A stretch of DNA of 64,000 bases from CAWIXB01 sp963839955 (GCA_963839955.1 CAWIXB010000001.1:3038001-3102000); one strand, 5' to 3'; positions 1 through 8,131 are shown, numbered from the stretch's first letter. Numbers and translations are program-made. Notes: generated by a model not told the origin, from the letters alone.

Positions 1-374
1 ACGGCGAGGTGCACGGCAAGCCGGCAGACGCCGCAGCTGCCGTCGAGCGCTGGCGACGGATGCGTGGCCGCAGCGGCACCTTGCACACAGGTCACTGCCT
101 GATCGACACGCGGTCCGGTCGGCAGATCACCGCGCTGGCATCGACGGTCGTGCACTTCGCCGACCTCACCGACGACGAGGTAGCGGCGTACGTCGCCACC
201 GGCGAGCCACTCGCGGTCGCCGGTGCCTTCACCATCGACGGCCTGGGCGGCCCGTTCGTCCAGCGGGTCGAGGGGGACCCGCACAACGTCGTCGGGTTGT
301 CGCTGCCCCTCTTGCGGCGGATGCTTGACGAGATGGGGCTGCGCATCATCGACCTGTGGGCAGGCGCGGGCTGA
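1..374 (+). CDS. maf: Maf-family nucleotide pyrophosphatase (5' end off window)
   Basis: This is the C-terminal ~123 residues of a Maf/Maf-like nucleoside triphosphate pyrophosphatase; the reading frame is open to the left edge, so the start and the N-terminal SxSPRR-type substrate loop lie outside. Visible family marks are the HGKPAD segment near the edge and the C-terminal VEGDPHNVVGLSLPLL motif that closes the fold. The family hydrolyses dTTP/UTP or modified nucleotides to monophosphates in the cytosol, a house-cleaning role. It ends 43 bp before the acyl-CoA carboxylase alpha gene on the same strand, a common actinobacterial pairing. Family assignment is firm; substrate preference cannot be judged from this half. 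Confidence 0.9.
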   Translation, partial: GEVHGKPADAAAAVERWRRMRGRSGTLHTGHCLIDTRSGRQITALASTVVHFADLTDDEVAAYVATGEPLAVAGAFTIDGLGGPFVQRVEGDPHNVVGLSLPLLRRMLDEMGLRIIDLWAGAG

Positions 375-382
375 CCACCGCC

Positions 383-410
383 TAGACTCCGTCGGCAGCC
401 TGAAAGGGAG
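383..410 (+). promoter_or_regulatory. Probable promoter -10 and Shine-Dalgarno for carboxylase gene
   Basis: TAGACT at 383-388 fits an actinobacterial -10 element, and AAAGGGAGG at 402-410 is a strong Shine-Dalgarno 7 nt before the GTG at 418. A transcript starting near 395 would have a short leader of about 23 nt. No convincing -35 box is visible. This arrangement fixes the start at 418 rather than at upstream in-frame codons. Confidence 0.5.
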
Positions 411-417
411 GCACCCG

Positions 418-2175
418 GTGCGCAAGGTCCTCATCGCCAACCGCGGCGAGATCGCGGTGCGGGTGGCACGCGCCTGCCGCGATGCCGGCATCGGCAGTGT
501 CGCCGTCTACGCCGACGCCGACCGCGACGCTCTCCACGTCCGAGTTGCCGACGAGGCCTTCGCGCTCGGTGGCGACACGCCTGCTGACACCTACCTGTCC
601 GTCGACAAGCTGCTCGACGTGGCGAAGCGGACCGGCGCCGACGCGGTGCACCCGGGCTATGGGTTCCTCGCGGAGAACGCCGGGTTCGCCACTGCCGTCA
701 TCGACGCCGGCCTGACCTGGATCGGCCCGCCTCCGGCGGCCATCGACGCGCTCGGCGACAAGGTCAAGGCCCGCCACATCGCGGAGCGCGCCGGCGCCCC
801 ACTCGTCGTCGGGACGAAGGATCCGGTGGCCGACGCCGACGAGGTCGTGGCCTTCGCGCGCGAGCACGGCGTGCCCGTGGCGATCAAGGCGGCTTACGGC
901 GGCGGAGGCCGCGGCCTCAAGGTGGCCCGAACTCTCGAGGAGATCCCCGACCTGTTCGAGTCGGCGGTGCGCGAGGCGGTCGGCGCGTTCGGACGCGGTG
1001 AGTGCTTCGTCGAGAAGTACCTCGACCGGCCGCGACACGTCGAGACGCAGTGCCTCGCCGACACCCACGGCAACGTCGTCGTCGTGTCGACGCGCGACTG
1101 CTCGTTGCAGCGACGTCACCAGAAGCTCGTCGAGGAAGCGCCGGCGCCGTTCCTGTCCGACGCTCAGAACGCCGAGCTCTACCGGGCGTCCAAGGCGATC
1201 CTCGGCGAGGCCGGCTACGTCGGTGCCGGTACCTGCGAGTTCCTCGTCGGCCAGGACGGCACCATCTCGTTCCTCGAGGTGAACACCCGCCTCCAGGTCG
1301 AGCACCCGGTGAGTGAAGAGGTGACCGGCCTCGACCTGGTCCGGGAGATGTTCCGTCTCGCCGAGGGCGAGGAGATCCGCTACGACGATCCGACGGTGCG
1401 CGGGCACTCGATCGAGTTCCGCATCAACGCGGAGGACGCCGGGCGCGGCTTCCTGCCCGCGCCGGGCACGCTGACCCGCTGGCACGCACCGTCCGGCCCC
1501 GGCGTACGCCTCGACGGCGGCTACGACGTGGGCGAGACAGTCCCTGGCGCGTTCGACTCGCTGGTGGCCAAGCTCGTCGTCAGCGGCGCGAGCCGCACGC
1601 AGGCGCTCGAACGCTCGCGTCGGGCTCTCGCGGAGTTCGTCGTCGAGGGCATGCCCACCGTCGTCCCGTTCCACCGTGCCGTGGTCGACGACCCGGCGTT
1701 CGCGCCCGCCGACCCGACTGCGCCCTTCACGGTGCACACCCGCTGGATCGAGACCGAGTTCGACAACACGATCGAGCCCTACGGGGGCGAGATCGGCGAG
1801 CCGGACGAGCGGGGCGAGCGCGAGCGGGTCGTCGTGGAGGTCGGCGGCCGCCGCCTGGAGGTCGTGCTGCCGGCCGGCCTGGGCGCCTCGGGCTCGGGTG
1901 CCCGCGCGAAGAAGCCGGCCCGCCGGGCGGCGGGCGCGCGGGCGGGGGCCAAGGCAGGCGGTGACGCGCTGACCAGCCCGATGCAGGGGACCGTGGTCAA
2001 GGTGGTCGCCGAGGAGGGCCAGCAGGTCGACGAGGGCGACCCGGTCGTGGTGATCGAGGCGATGAAGATGGAGCAGCCGCTCAATGCCCACAAGGCGGGC
2101 ACCGTCAGCGGCCTCGCCGTCGCGGTGGGCGACACGGTGACCAACGGCGGGGTCATCTGCGAGATCAGCGGCTGA
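418..2175 (+). CDS. accA3: Acetyl/propionyl-CoA carboxylase alpha subunit (biotin carboxylase + BCCP)
   Basis: A 585-residue protein carrying ATP-dependent biotin carboxylase and biotin carrier functions of an acyl-CoA carboxylase; it would carboxylate biotin and pass CO2 to a separate beta subunit (not in the window) to make malonyl- or methylmalonyl-CoA. It begins RKVLIANRGEIAVR, has the ATP-grasp glycine loop AAYGGGGRGLKVA (about residue 160), EVNTRLQVEHPV of the carboxylase active site, a Lys/Ala-rich linker, and ends in a biotinyl domain with the lysine motif EAMKMEQ. GTG 418 was chosen because of the Shine-Dalgarno just upstream and the conserved N-terminus. Order and length match AccA3/BccA of mycobacteria and streptomycetes. 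The exact acyl-CoA depends on the partner beta subunit. Confidence 0.96.
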   Translation: MRKVLIANRGEIAVRVARACRDAGIGSVAVYADADRDALHVRVADEAFALGGDTPADTYLSVDKLLDVAKRTGADAVHPGYGFLAENAGFATAVIDAGLTWIGPPPAAIDALGDKVKARHIAERAGAPLVVGTKDPVADADEVVAFAREHGVPVAIKAAYGGGGRGLKVARTLEEIPDLFESAVREAVGAFGRGECFVEKYLDRPRHVETQCLADTHGNVVVVSTRDCSLQRRHQKLVEEAPAPFLSDAQNAELYRASKAILGEAGYVGAGTCEFLVGQDGTISFLEVNTRLQVEHPVSEEVTGLDLVREMFRLAEGEEIRYDDPTVRGHSIEFRINAEDAGRGFLPAPGTLTRWHAPSGPGVRLDGGYDVGETVPGAFDSLVAKLVVSGASRTQALERSRRALAEFVVEGMPTVVPFHRAVVDDPAFAPADPTAPFTVHTRWIETEFDNTIEPYGGEIGEPDERGERERVVVEVGGRRLEVVLPAGLGASGSGARAKKPARRAAGARAGAKAGGDALTSPMQGTVVKVVAEEGQQVDEGDPVVVIEAMKMEQPLNAHKAGTVSGLAVAVGDTVTNGGVICEISG

Positions 2176-2216
2176 GGCGGGATAGTCCGCCGCCGGGAAC
2201 CGCGCGCGGCCACGGG

Positions 2217-2229
2217 TAGTTTGCTGGGC
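2217..2229 (+). promoter_or_regulatory. Candidate leaderless promoter
   Basis: TAGTTT at 2217-2222 lies 7 nt before ATG 2230, the TANNNT-N6/7-start layout typical of leaderless mycobacterial and streptomycete genes. No Shine-Dalgarno precedes the ATG. It favours the start at 2230 over the TTG at 2221, which would overlap the -10 element. Confidence 0.45.
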
Positions 2230-3078
2230 ATGGAATTCTTCGTCGTCGTCCTGCTGGCTGCGGGCATCGCCTTCCTGGTCATCCGCTCCCGCGCCAAGAA
2301 GGCGCGCGCAGAGGAGGAGTCGGTGCAGAAGGTCCGCGCGATGGCCGAGGAGGACGTCACCCGGCTCGGCGAGGACGTGGTCCACCTCGACACGGTGACC
2401 GCGGGACGCGACCTCGACGACGCCACCCGCCAGGACTACCGCCGGGCACTCGACTCCTACGACGCCGCGAAGAAAGCCCTCGACGCGGTCCGCCGACCCG
2501 AGGACGTGCGCGACGTGACCGCCATCCTCGAGGACGGCCGCTACGCCATGGCCTGTGTCCACGCGCGGCTGGCCGGTGAGCCGATCCCGGTGCGCCGACC
2601 GCCCTGCTTCTTCAACCCCCAGCACGGGCCGTCGACCGACGACGTCGACTGGGCTCCCGCTGGCGGCGCACCCCGGCCGGTGCCCGCCTGCGCGGCCGAC
2701 GCGGAGCGGGTGCGCGCCGGTGCCGAGCCCGACGTCCGCCAGGTCCCCGTCGGCGCCGGGCGACGGCCCTACTGGGAAGGGGGCCGGGACTACAGCCCCT
2801 GGGCCCAGGGCTACTTCTCGCCCTTCGCCGCGTCCGGCCTGCTGCCCGGCATCCTCCTGGGCTCGCTGATCGGCGGCAGCTTCGGCGGTTGGGGCGACGG
2901 CGGGGACGGCGGGGAAGGCGGAGACGGCGGCGGGGAAGGCGGAGACGGCGGCGGGGAAGGTGGCGACGGCGGCGGGTCGGCCGAGGCCGGCGGCGACTAC
3001 GGCGGCGGCGGGGACTTCGGCGGCGGCGGGGACTTCGGCGGCGGAGACTTCGGCGGTGGGGACTTCGGCGGCTTCTAG
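2230..3078 (+). CDS. Unknown membrane protein with Gly/Asp/Phe-rich C-terminal tail
   Basis: 282 residues, function not recognised. An N-terminal hydrophobic helix (about residues 2-20) is followed by a basic stretch and a charged, probably helical region (about 25-110) with many Glu/Asp/Arg. A Pro- and Cys-containing middle region leads to a second hydrophobic segment near residues 200-225 (LLPGILLGSLIGG). The last ~55 residues are almost pure Gly with Asp, Glu and Phe, in GDGGGEG and GGDFGGG repeats. Such tails occur in membrane proteins annotated only as hypothetical. It is monocistronic between the carboxylase gene and a convergent flavoprotein gene whose stop lies 4 bp away. The tail is real coding sequence because the frame stays open to a clean stop. 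Confidence 0.75.
   Translation: MEFFVVVLLAAGIAFLVIRSRAKKARAEEESVQKVRAMAEEDVTRLGEDVVHLDTVTAGRDLDDATRQDYRRALDSYDAAKKALDAVRRPEDVRDVTAILEDGRYAMACVHARLAGEPIPVRRPPCFFNPQHGPSTDDVDWAPAGGAPRPVPACAADAERVRAGAEPDVRQVPVGAGRRPYWEGGRDYSPWAQGYFSPFAASGLLPGILLGSLIGGSFGGWGDGGDGGEGGDGGGEGGDGGGEGGDGGGSAEAGGDYGGGGDFGGGGDFGGGDFGGGDFGGF
2895..3075 (+). repeat. Gly-rich tandem coding repeats
   Basis: Within the preceding gene, a 21-bp unit encoding GDGGGEG recurs near 2920-2965, and a related unit encoding GGDFGGG recurs from about 2996 to 3075. Units are imperfect but in frame. High-GC tandem units of this kind can change copy number by slippage without breaking the frame. Confidence 0.7.
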
Positions 3079-3082
3079 CGGC

Positions 3083-4489
3083 CTACTCCTTGGACACCCG
3101 CGTGTGCAGCTGGCGCGCGGCCTCCGCGACGGAGCCGCTGATCGACGGGTAGACCGTGAAGGCATGCGCGAGCTGGTCGACCGTCAGCCGGGCGTCGACC
3201 GCGAGCGAGATCGCATGGATGAGCTCACTGGCGCGCGGTGCGACTACGACGCCGCCGACCACGGTTCCTGACCCGGGGCGGGCGAACAGCTTGACGAAGC
3301 CGTCGTGCACGCCCTGCATCTTGGCCCGGGCGTTGCCCGACAACGGCAGCTTGACGATGATCGCGTCGGTGGCGGCGGCGTCGACGTCGTGCTGGCTCCA
3401 GCCGACGGTGGCGATCTCCGGGTCGGTGAAGACGTTGGACGAGACGGTGCGCAGTCGCATCGGGGTGACGGCGTCGCCGAGCAGGTGCCACATCGCCACC
3501 CGGCCCTGCATCGCGGCGACCGAGGCCAGCAGCATCACTCCCGTGCAGTCACCTGCCGCGTAGACACCGGTGGCCGAGGTCCGCGAGACGCGGTCGACCT
3601 CGATGTAGCCGCCCGGGCCGAGGCGCACACCGGCCTCTTCGAGGCCGAGGTCCGCGGTGTTGGGCAGCGAACCGACGGCCATCAGGGCGTGGCTGCCCTC
3701 GATGGTGCGGCCGTCCTCCAGGACGACCTCGACGCCGTCGCCGACGCGCTTGACCGCCGACGCACGCGCACGGGAGAGCACCGTCATGCCGCGCCGGAGG
3801 AAGACGTCCTCGAGCACGGCGGCGGCCTCGGCGTCCTCGCCGGGAAGCACCCGGTCACGGCTGGAGACGAGCGTCACCTTGCTGCCCAGTGCGGTGTACG
3901 CCGAGGCGAACTCGGCCCCCGTGACCCCCGAGCCGACGACCACCAGGTGCTCGGGCAGCTCCTCGAGGGCATAGACCTGCTCCCAGGACAGGATGCGTTC
4001 ACCGTCGGGAGCGGCGTCGGGGAGGACCCGCGCGTGCGCACCGGTGGCGACCAGCACCGCGTCGGCCTCCAGCACCTCTGCGCCGCCCTCGGCCGTCTCG
4101 ACGACGACCTCGTTCGTCCCGTCGAGGCGGCCGCTGCCCTTGAGGTAGCGCACGCCCTCGCCTGCCAGCCGGCTCCCGATGTCGTCGGACTGGGCGCGGG
4201 CGAGCTTGATGACGCGGGCGTTGACCTTGGCCAGGTCGACGCTGACACCACCGTCGGGCGACGCGCCGCCGAGCCGCACGCCGAGCGCACCCGACTCGGC
4301 CGTGTCGGTCATCGACTCCGCCGTGGCGACGAGCGTCTTGGACGGGACGCAGTCGGAGAGCACGGCCGACCCGCCGAGCCCGGTCGCTTCGACGACGGTG
4401 ACCTCGGCACCGAGCTGGGCCGCGACCAGCGCGGCCTCGTAGCCGCCCGGTCCGCCACCAAGGATTGCGATGCGCGTCACGCGGGCCAT
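3083..4489 (-). CDS. lpdA: LpdA-like NAD(P)H quinone dehydrogenase (pyridine nucleotide-disulfide reductase fold)
   Basis: 468 residues with the two-dinucleotide-binding-domain fold: FAD motif GGGPGGYEAALVAAQLGAE at the N-terminus, NAD(P) motif VVGSGVTGAEFASAY in the middle, the second FAD segment VYAAGDCTG, and a dimerisation domain containing YPSISGS. The redox region reads GGSAVLSDCVPSKTL: the first cysteine of the CxxxxC disulfide is absent. That matches mycobacterial LpdA (Rv3303c as I remember it), which is a quinone reductase and not a lipoamide dehydrogenase. Start is ATG 4489; the GTG two codons inside is an alternative. It is convergent with the Gly-rich protein and divergent from the GGCT-like gene. 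GGTGGTGG about 5 nt upstream may serve as ribosome binding site. Confidence 0.9.
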   Translation of the reverse strand: MARVTRIAILGGGPGGYEAALVAAQLGAEVTVVEATGLGGSAVLSDCVPSKTLVATAESMTDTAESGALGVRLGGASPDGGVSVDLAKVNARVIKLARAQSDDIGSRLAGEGVRYLKGSGRLDGTNEVVVETAEGGAEVLEADAVLVATGAHARVLPDAAPDGERILSWEQVYALEELPEHLVVVGSGVTGAEFASAYTALGSKVTLVSSRDRVLPGEDAEAAAVLEDVFLRRGMTVLSRARASAVKRVGDGVEVVLEDGRTIEGSHALMAVGSLPNTADLGLEEAGVRLGPGGYIEVDRVSRTSATGVYAAGDCTGVMLLASVAAMQGRVAMWHLLGDAVTPMRLRTVSSNVFTDPEIATVGWSQHDVDAAATDAIIVKLPLSGNARAKMQGVHDGFVKLFARPGSGTVVGGVVVAPRASELIHAISLAVDARLTVDQLAHAFTVYPSISGSVAEAARQLHTRVSKE

Positions 4490-4517
4490 TGTCCACCACC
4501 CGGTCCCGTCGGCCCCC

Positions 4518-4530
4518 TACCCTCGGCTGC
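4518..4530 (+). promoter_or_regulatory. Candidate leaderless promoter
   Basis: TACCCT at 4518-4523 is 7 nt before ATG 4531, with no Shine-Dalgarno. It fits a leaderless transcript and supports the 4531 start over codons upstream. Confidence 0.45.
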
Positions 4531-4983
4531 ATGGCGCTCTACGCGGCGTACGCGACCAACCTGGACCCGAAGCAGATGGTGTTCCGGGCACCGCACTCGC
4601 CGCAGCGCACCTTCGGCTGGTTGGTCGGGTGGCGGCTGACGTTCGGCGGCGAGGACAAGGGCTGGGAGGGCGCGCTCGCCACGGTGGTCGAGTCGGCTTC
4701 GTCCCAGGTGTTCGTCGCGCTCTACGACGTCATCGAGAGCGACGAGCAGCACATGGACCGGTGGGAGGCCGCCGACCTGTCGCTGTACCGCAAGATCCGG
4801 GTCCGGGTGCAGACCCTGGACGGCGAGGTGCTCGCCTGGCTCTACGTGCTCGACGACTACGAGGGCGGCCTGCCCTCGGCGCGCTACCTCGGGCTCATCG
4901 CGGACGCGGCAGAGAAGGCCGGCGCTCCCGACGACTACGTGGCCGAGCTCCGGGCCCGGCCCTGCCGCTCGGTCGGCCCCTGA
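4531..4983 (+). CDS. Gamma-glutamylcyclotransferase-like protein
   Basis: 150 residues resembling the gamma-glutamylcyclotransferase/AIG2-like fold. The N-terminus ALYAAYATNLDPKQM corresponds to the family's YGSNL substrate loop, here with Ala-Thr in place of Gly-Ser. Further hallmarks are GWRLTF, a central acidic segment DRWEAADLSLYRKI containing the candidate catalytic Glu, and the C-terminal SARYLGLIADAAEKAGAP. Family members form 5-oxoproline from gamma-glutamyl compounds, but most actinobacterial copies are uncharacterised, and the altered loop makes the activity uncertain. The gene is divergent from lpdA with 41 bp between the starts and appears monocistronic. Confidence 0.75.
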   Translation: MALYAAYATNLDPKQMVFRAPHSPQRTFGWLVGWRLTFGGEDKGWEGALATVVESASSQVFVALYDVIESDEQHMDRWEAADLSLYRKIRVRVQTLDGEVLAWLYVLDDYEGGLPSARYLGLIADAAEKAGAPDDYVAELRARPCRSVGP

Positions 4984-5057
4984 GGGTTCGTGCCGGTTTC
5001 ACCTGTCGTCCGGATGGCCTACTTCAGCAGGGCACCCGGGGTGTCGATGTTGGTCGC

Positions 5058-5441
5058 ATGAGACGGGTTCGCGACGTGGCCACCAAGGCCGTCAGCGACC
5101 CGATCACCGTGCTGCGAGCGCTCTCGGCCGGACAGGTCGTCAGCCTCACCCTCGTGGCAGCCAGCCTGCGCTCGCGCCCCCCGGTCTCCGACCTGCTGCG
5201 CGCCCACGCCACGGCCACCCGCTGCCGGATCGCGGTCGCCGAGACCGGCGGCATCGTCGTCCGCTGGGTCGACGGGATCGTCTCCGGCACCGCCGAGGAC
5301 CTGCTCCGCTTCCTGGCCGCGACCGAGCCCGTGCTGGCCCGCATCCACGGCAAGGCCCGGCTCGTGGCGACGATGACGGTCCCCGAGGCCGCCTCGCCGG
5401 CAGCGCAACCCCTGCCGTCCGCACACCCCGTCGCGGCGTAG
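5058..5441 (+). CDS. Small protein of unknown function
   Basis: 127 residues, not recognised. Sequence has alternating hydrophobic strands (VVSLTLVAASLR, RCRIAVAETGGIVVRWVDG) and a helix-like DLLRFLAATEPVLARIHG, suggesting a small alpha/beta cytosolic protein, followed by a Pro/Ala tail. ATG 5058 has no clear Shine-Dalgarno and no TANNNT at leaderless spacing, so the start is tentative. It sits 74 bp after the GGCT-like gene and 69 bp before the arabinofuranosidase on the same strand. Codon use fits a coding frame better than the antisense frame, but confidence is moderate. Confidence 0.5.
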   Translation: MRRVRDVATKAVSDPITVLRALSAGQVVSLTLVAASLRSRPPVSDLLRAHATATRCRIAVAETGGIVVRWVDGIVSGTAEDLLRFLAATEPVLARIHGKARLVATMTVPEAASPAAQPLPSAHPVAA

Positions 5442-5510
5442 CCGGGACCCCCCGCCCACCCTGGCGGAGACGATCAGGACAATGTGAGCTCCCCATGGCG
5501 AGGAGTCGCG

Positions 5511-7019
5511 TTGCTGCACGCCACGATCACACTCGACCCATCCGTGACCGTCGCACCGGTGTCCCGTCGCACGTTCGGTTCGTTCGTGGAGCACATGGGT
5601 CGCTGCGTCTACACCGGGATCTTCGAACCGGGTCACTCCCGCGCCGGCGTCGACGGCTTCCGCACGGACGTCCTCGACCTGGTGCGGGAGATGGGCGTCA
5701 GCATGGTGCGCTACCCGGGCGGCAACTTCGTGTCGGGGTACCGCTGGGAGGACGGCGTCGGTCCCGTCGACGCGCGCCCACGGCGCCTCGACCTGGCCTG
5801 GCACAGCCTGGAGACCAACGAGTTCGGCCTCGACGAGTTCGTCCGCTGGGCCCGTGCGGTCGGCGTAGAGCCGATGCTGGCCGTCAACCTCGGCACCCGC
5901 GGCACGCAGGAGGCCCTGGACCTGCTCGAGTACGCGAACCACCCCGGCGGCACGCGACTGTCCGACCTGCGCCGTGACAACGGCGCACAGGATCCTCACG
6001 ACATCCGCCTCTGGTGCCTCGGTAACGAGCTCGACGGCCCCTGGCAGGTCGGGCACAAGACCGCGAGCGAGTACGGCCGCCTCGCGCAGGAGACCGGCAA
6101 GGCGATGCGCATGCTCGACCCGCGGGTGCGGCTCGTCGCCGTCGGCAGCTCGTCGTCGGCGATGCCCACGTTCGGGTCGTGGGAGGACAGCGTGCTGGAG
6201 CACGCGTACGACGAGGTCGACTACGTCTCCTGCCACGCCTACTACGAGGAGGTCGACGGCGACGTCGACAGCTTCCTCGCCTCGGCAGTCGACATGGACC
6301 ATTTCGTGGACTCGGTGGCGGCCACCGCCGACTCGGTGCGCGCCCGCTTGCGCCGCACCAAACGCATGGAGATCTCGTTCGACGAGTGGAACGTCTGGTT
6401 TCAGAAGCGCTACCACGACGAGGGCAACCCGACCGACTGGCGGCAGGCCCCGCGCCTCATCGAGGACACCTACTCGGTCACCGACGCCGTCGTCGTCGGC
6501 AGCCTGCTCATCTCCCTGTTGCGCCACAGCGACCGGGTGACCGCCGCCTGCCAGGCCCAGCTGGTGAACGTGATCGCGCCCATCCGCACCGAGCCGGGCG
6601 GACCGGCGTGGCGGCAGACCACGTTCTACCCGTTCGCACAGGCCTCGCGGCTCGCGCGTGGGCACGTGCTGCGCACCGAGGTGGCCGCTCCGACCTACGA
6701 GACCGAGCGTTTCGGCGACGTCCCCGTCGTCGACGCGGTCGCGACGTACGACGAGGAGTCGGACGACGTCGCCGTGCTCGCGGTCAGCCGACACCGCACC
6801 GACGACGTCGAGCTTGCCGTCGACATGCGCGCATTCGGCGACCGGGAGGTCGCTGAGTCATGGCTGCTCACCGACGACGACCGGGGCGCGGTCAACACAC
6901 AGCAGCAGCCCGACCGCGTGGTACCGCACAGACACGACCGCGTCACGTTCGACGGCGCCACGATGACGGCGCGGCTGCCACCGGTGTCGTGGAGCGTGTT
7001 CCGCCTGAAGCGGCCCTGA
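5511..7019 (+). CDS. GH51 alpha-L-arabinofuranosidase
   Basis: About 502 residues of glycoside hydrolase family 51, an intracellular retaining enzyme that releases L-arabinofuranose from arabinan and arabinoxylan oligosaccharides. It has the N-terminal FGSFVEHMGRCVYTGI, the acid/base region CLGNELDGPW and the nucleophile region ISFDEWNVWF, both with the catalytic Glu intact, then a C-terminal beta-sandwich. No signal peptide is seen. TTG 5511 is preferred because GAGGAG ends 6 nt before it; GTG 5484 is the alternative and would add nine residues. It converges on the LacI-type regulator (17 bp gap), the only sugar-type regulator nearby, so regulation by it is plausible but unproven. No arabinose transporter or kinase is in the window. 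Confidence 0.93.
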   Translation: MLHATITLDPSVTVAPVSRRTFGSFVEHMGRCVYTGIFEPGHSRAGVDGFRTDVLDLVREMGVSMVRYPGGNFVSGYRWEDGVGPVDARPRRLDLAWHSLETNEFGLDEFVRWARAVGVEPMLAVNLGTRGTQEALDLLEYANHPGGTRLSDLRRDNGAQDPHDIRLWCLGNELDGPWQVGHKTASEYGRLAQETGKAMRMLDPRVRLVAVGSSSSAMPTFGSWEDSVLEHAYDEVDYVSCHAYYEEVDGDVDSFLASAVDMDHFVDSVAATADSVRARLRRTKRMEISFDEWNVWFQKRYHDEGNPTDWRQAPRLIEDTYSVTDAVVVGSLLISLLRHSDRVTAACQAQLVNVIAPIRTEPGGPAWRQTTFYPFAQASRLARGHVLRTEVAAPTYETERFGDVPVVDAVATYDEESDDVAVLAVSRHRTDDVELAVDMRAFGDREVAESWLLTDDDRGAVNTQQQPDRVVPHRHDRVTFDGATMTARLPPVSWSVFRLKRP

Positions 7020-7036
7020 CCGATCGGACCACCGCC

Positions 7037-8077
7037 TCAGACCCGTCGCAGTGGCGGCGTGCTCTCCCGGAGGACGACTTCTCCTTTGACCCGCTCCACG
7101 CGGCGCTCGGCGCGAACCGGCTGCAGGGTGAGCTCGAGCGCGACGGCGCCGATCGCCTCCAGAGGGACCTGCACCGTGGTCAGCGACGGGGTCACGTCGC
7201 GAAGCGTGCTGATGTCGTCGAAGCCCGCCACGGCCATGTCGCGCGGCAGCTGCACCTTGCGCTCGCGCAGCGCCGCCATCGCGCCCACGGCCATGACGTC
7301 GTTGACGGCGAAGACGCACGTCGCGTCGTGGCCACGGTCGAGCAGCGACAGCATCGAGCGGTAACCACCGTCGCGGGTGAAGTCGCCGTAGACGACCTCG
7401 GCGGGGTCGACGGAGCCACCCGCACTGATTGCTCCCTCTCGGAAGCCGACGAGGCGGTCACGAGCGGTCAACAGGTGCCGTGGCCCGGCGAGCACGGCGA
7501 AGCGGCGGTGGCCGAGGTCGGCCAGCTCGGTCGCCAGAGCCCGTGCACCGGCGCGGTTCTCGATCGTCACCGTGTCGACGGGCAACCTGACCTGGCTGAT
7601 CATCGCCACGCGTCCGCCCGCCGACTCGAAGGCGGCGAGCTCGCGGCCGAGTCGCTGGCGACTGGCCCGGTCGCTGGTGCGGCTGCCGGCCAGGATCACG
7701 GCTGCGGCCCGCTGGCCGCGCAGCGTCGCGAGGTACTCGATCTCGCGCTGCTCCTGGCGATTGGTGCTCGCCATGGTGACCAGCAGATGGTGCTGCTCGG
7801 CAGCGCGCATCACGCCCGCCGCGATCGAGGAGAAGTAGGGGTCGGAGATGTCGTGCACGAGCAGGCCGACGACGTTGGACCGGCCCCGGGCCATCGTCTG
7901 CGCCGGGGCGTTCGCGGTGTAGTCGAGGGCGGCCGCCGCCGCGAGCACGCGGTCGCGCAGGTCGTCGCGAACCCGGCGCGTGCTGCCGTTGAGGGCACGA
8001 GACGCCGTGGCCAACGAGACCTCCGCCTCGCGTGCCACGTCGTGGAGGGTCACCGGGCCGGTTGAGCGCTTTCTGAT
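7037..8077 (-). CDS. LacI-family transcriptional regulator, probable ATC start
   Basis: A LacI/GalR repressor: N-terminal helix-turn-helix VTLHDVAREAEVSLATASRA with hinge, then a periplasmic-binding-protein-like effector domain (NVVGLLVHDISDPYFSSIA through VAGFDDISTLRDVTPSLTTV). The first standard codon is GTG 8053, giving 338 residues and starting directly at the recognition domain. Twenty-four bases upstream in the same frame is ATC 8077, which would add RKRSTGPV, typical of the family. AGGAGGT at 8090-8084 ends exactly six bases before that ATC and is too far from the GTG. I therefore annotate from ATC, with GTG 8053 as the alternative. Effector is unknown; a pentose or arabino-oligosaccharide is a guess from the convergent GH51 gene. 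Confidence 0.9.
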   Translation of the reverse strand: MRKRSTGPVTLHDVAREAEVSLATASRALNGSTRRVRDDLRDRVLAAAAALDYTANAPAQTMARGRSNVVGLLVHDISDPYFSSIAAGVMRAAEQHHLLVTMASTNRQEQREIEYLATLRGQRAAAVILAGSRTSDRASRQRLGRELAAFESAGGRVAMISQVRLPVDTVTIENRAGARALATELADLGHRRFAVLAGPRHLLTARDRLVGFREGAISAGGSVDPAEVVYGDFTRDGGYRSMLSLLDRGHDATCVFAVNDVMAVGAMAALRERKVQLPRDMAVAGFDDISTLRDVTPSLTTVQVPLEAIGAVALELTLQPVRAERRVERVKGEVVLRESTPPLRRV

Positions 8078-8113
8078 GGCGGGACCTCCTCACTCGTCGT
8101 CCGGCTCACGTGT

Positions 8114-8131
8114 TGGATAGCGTGGATAGCG
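8114..8131. repeat. Tandem 9-bp repeat, candidate operator
   Basis: TGGATAGCG occurs twice back to back (8114-8122 and 8123-8131) in the divergent spacer between the LacI-type regulator and punA, followed by TATTCCA. It is not the usual palindromic LacI operator, so another regulator or a direct-repeat site is possible. Spacing of 9 bp places the units almost one helical turn apart. Confidence 0.4.

Noticed and set aside
382..3165. A 927-codon open frame on the minus strand opposite the carboxylase gene
   Set aside because: It is a shadow of high-GC coding sequence: low-complexity Arg/Val/Asp composition, no domains, and antisense to a clear AccA3-type gene.
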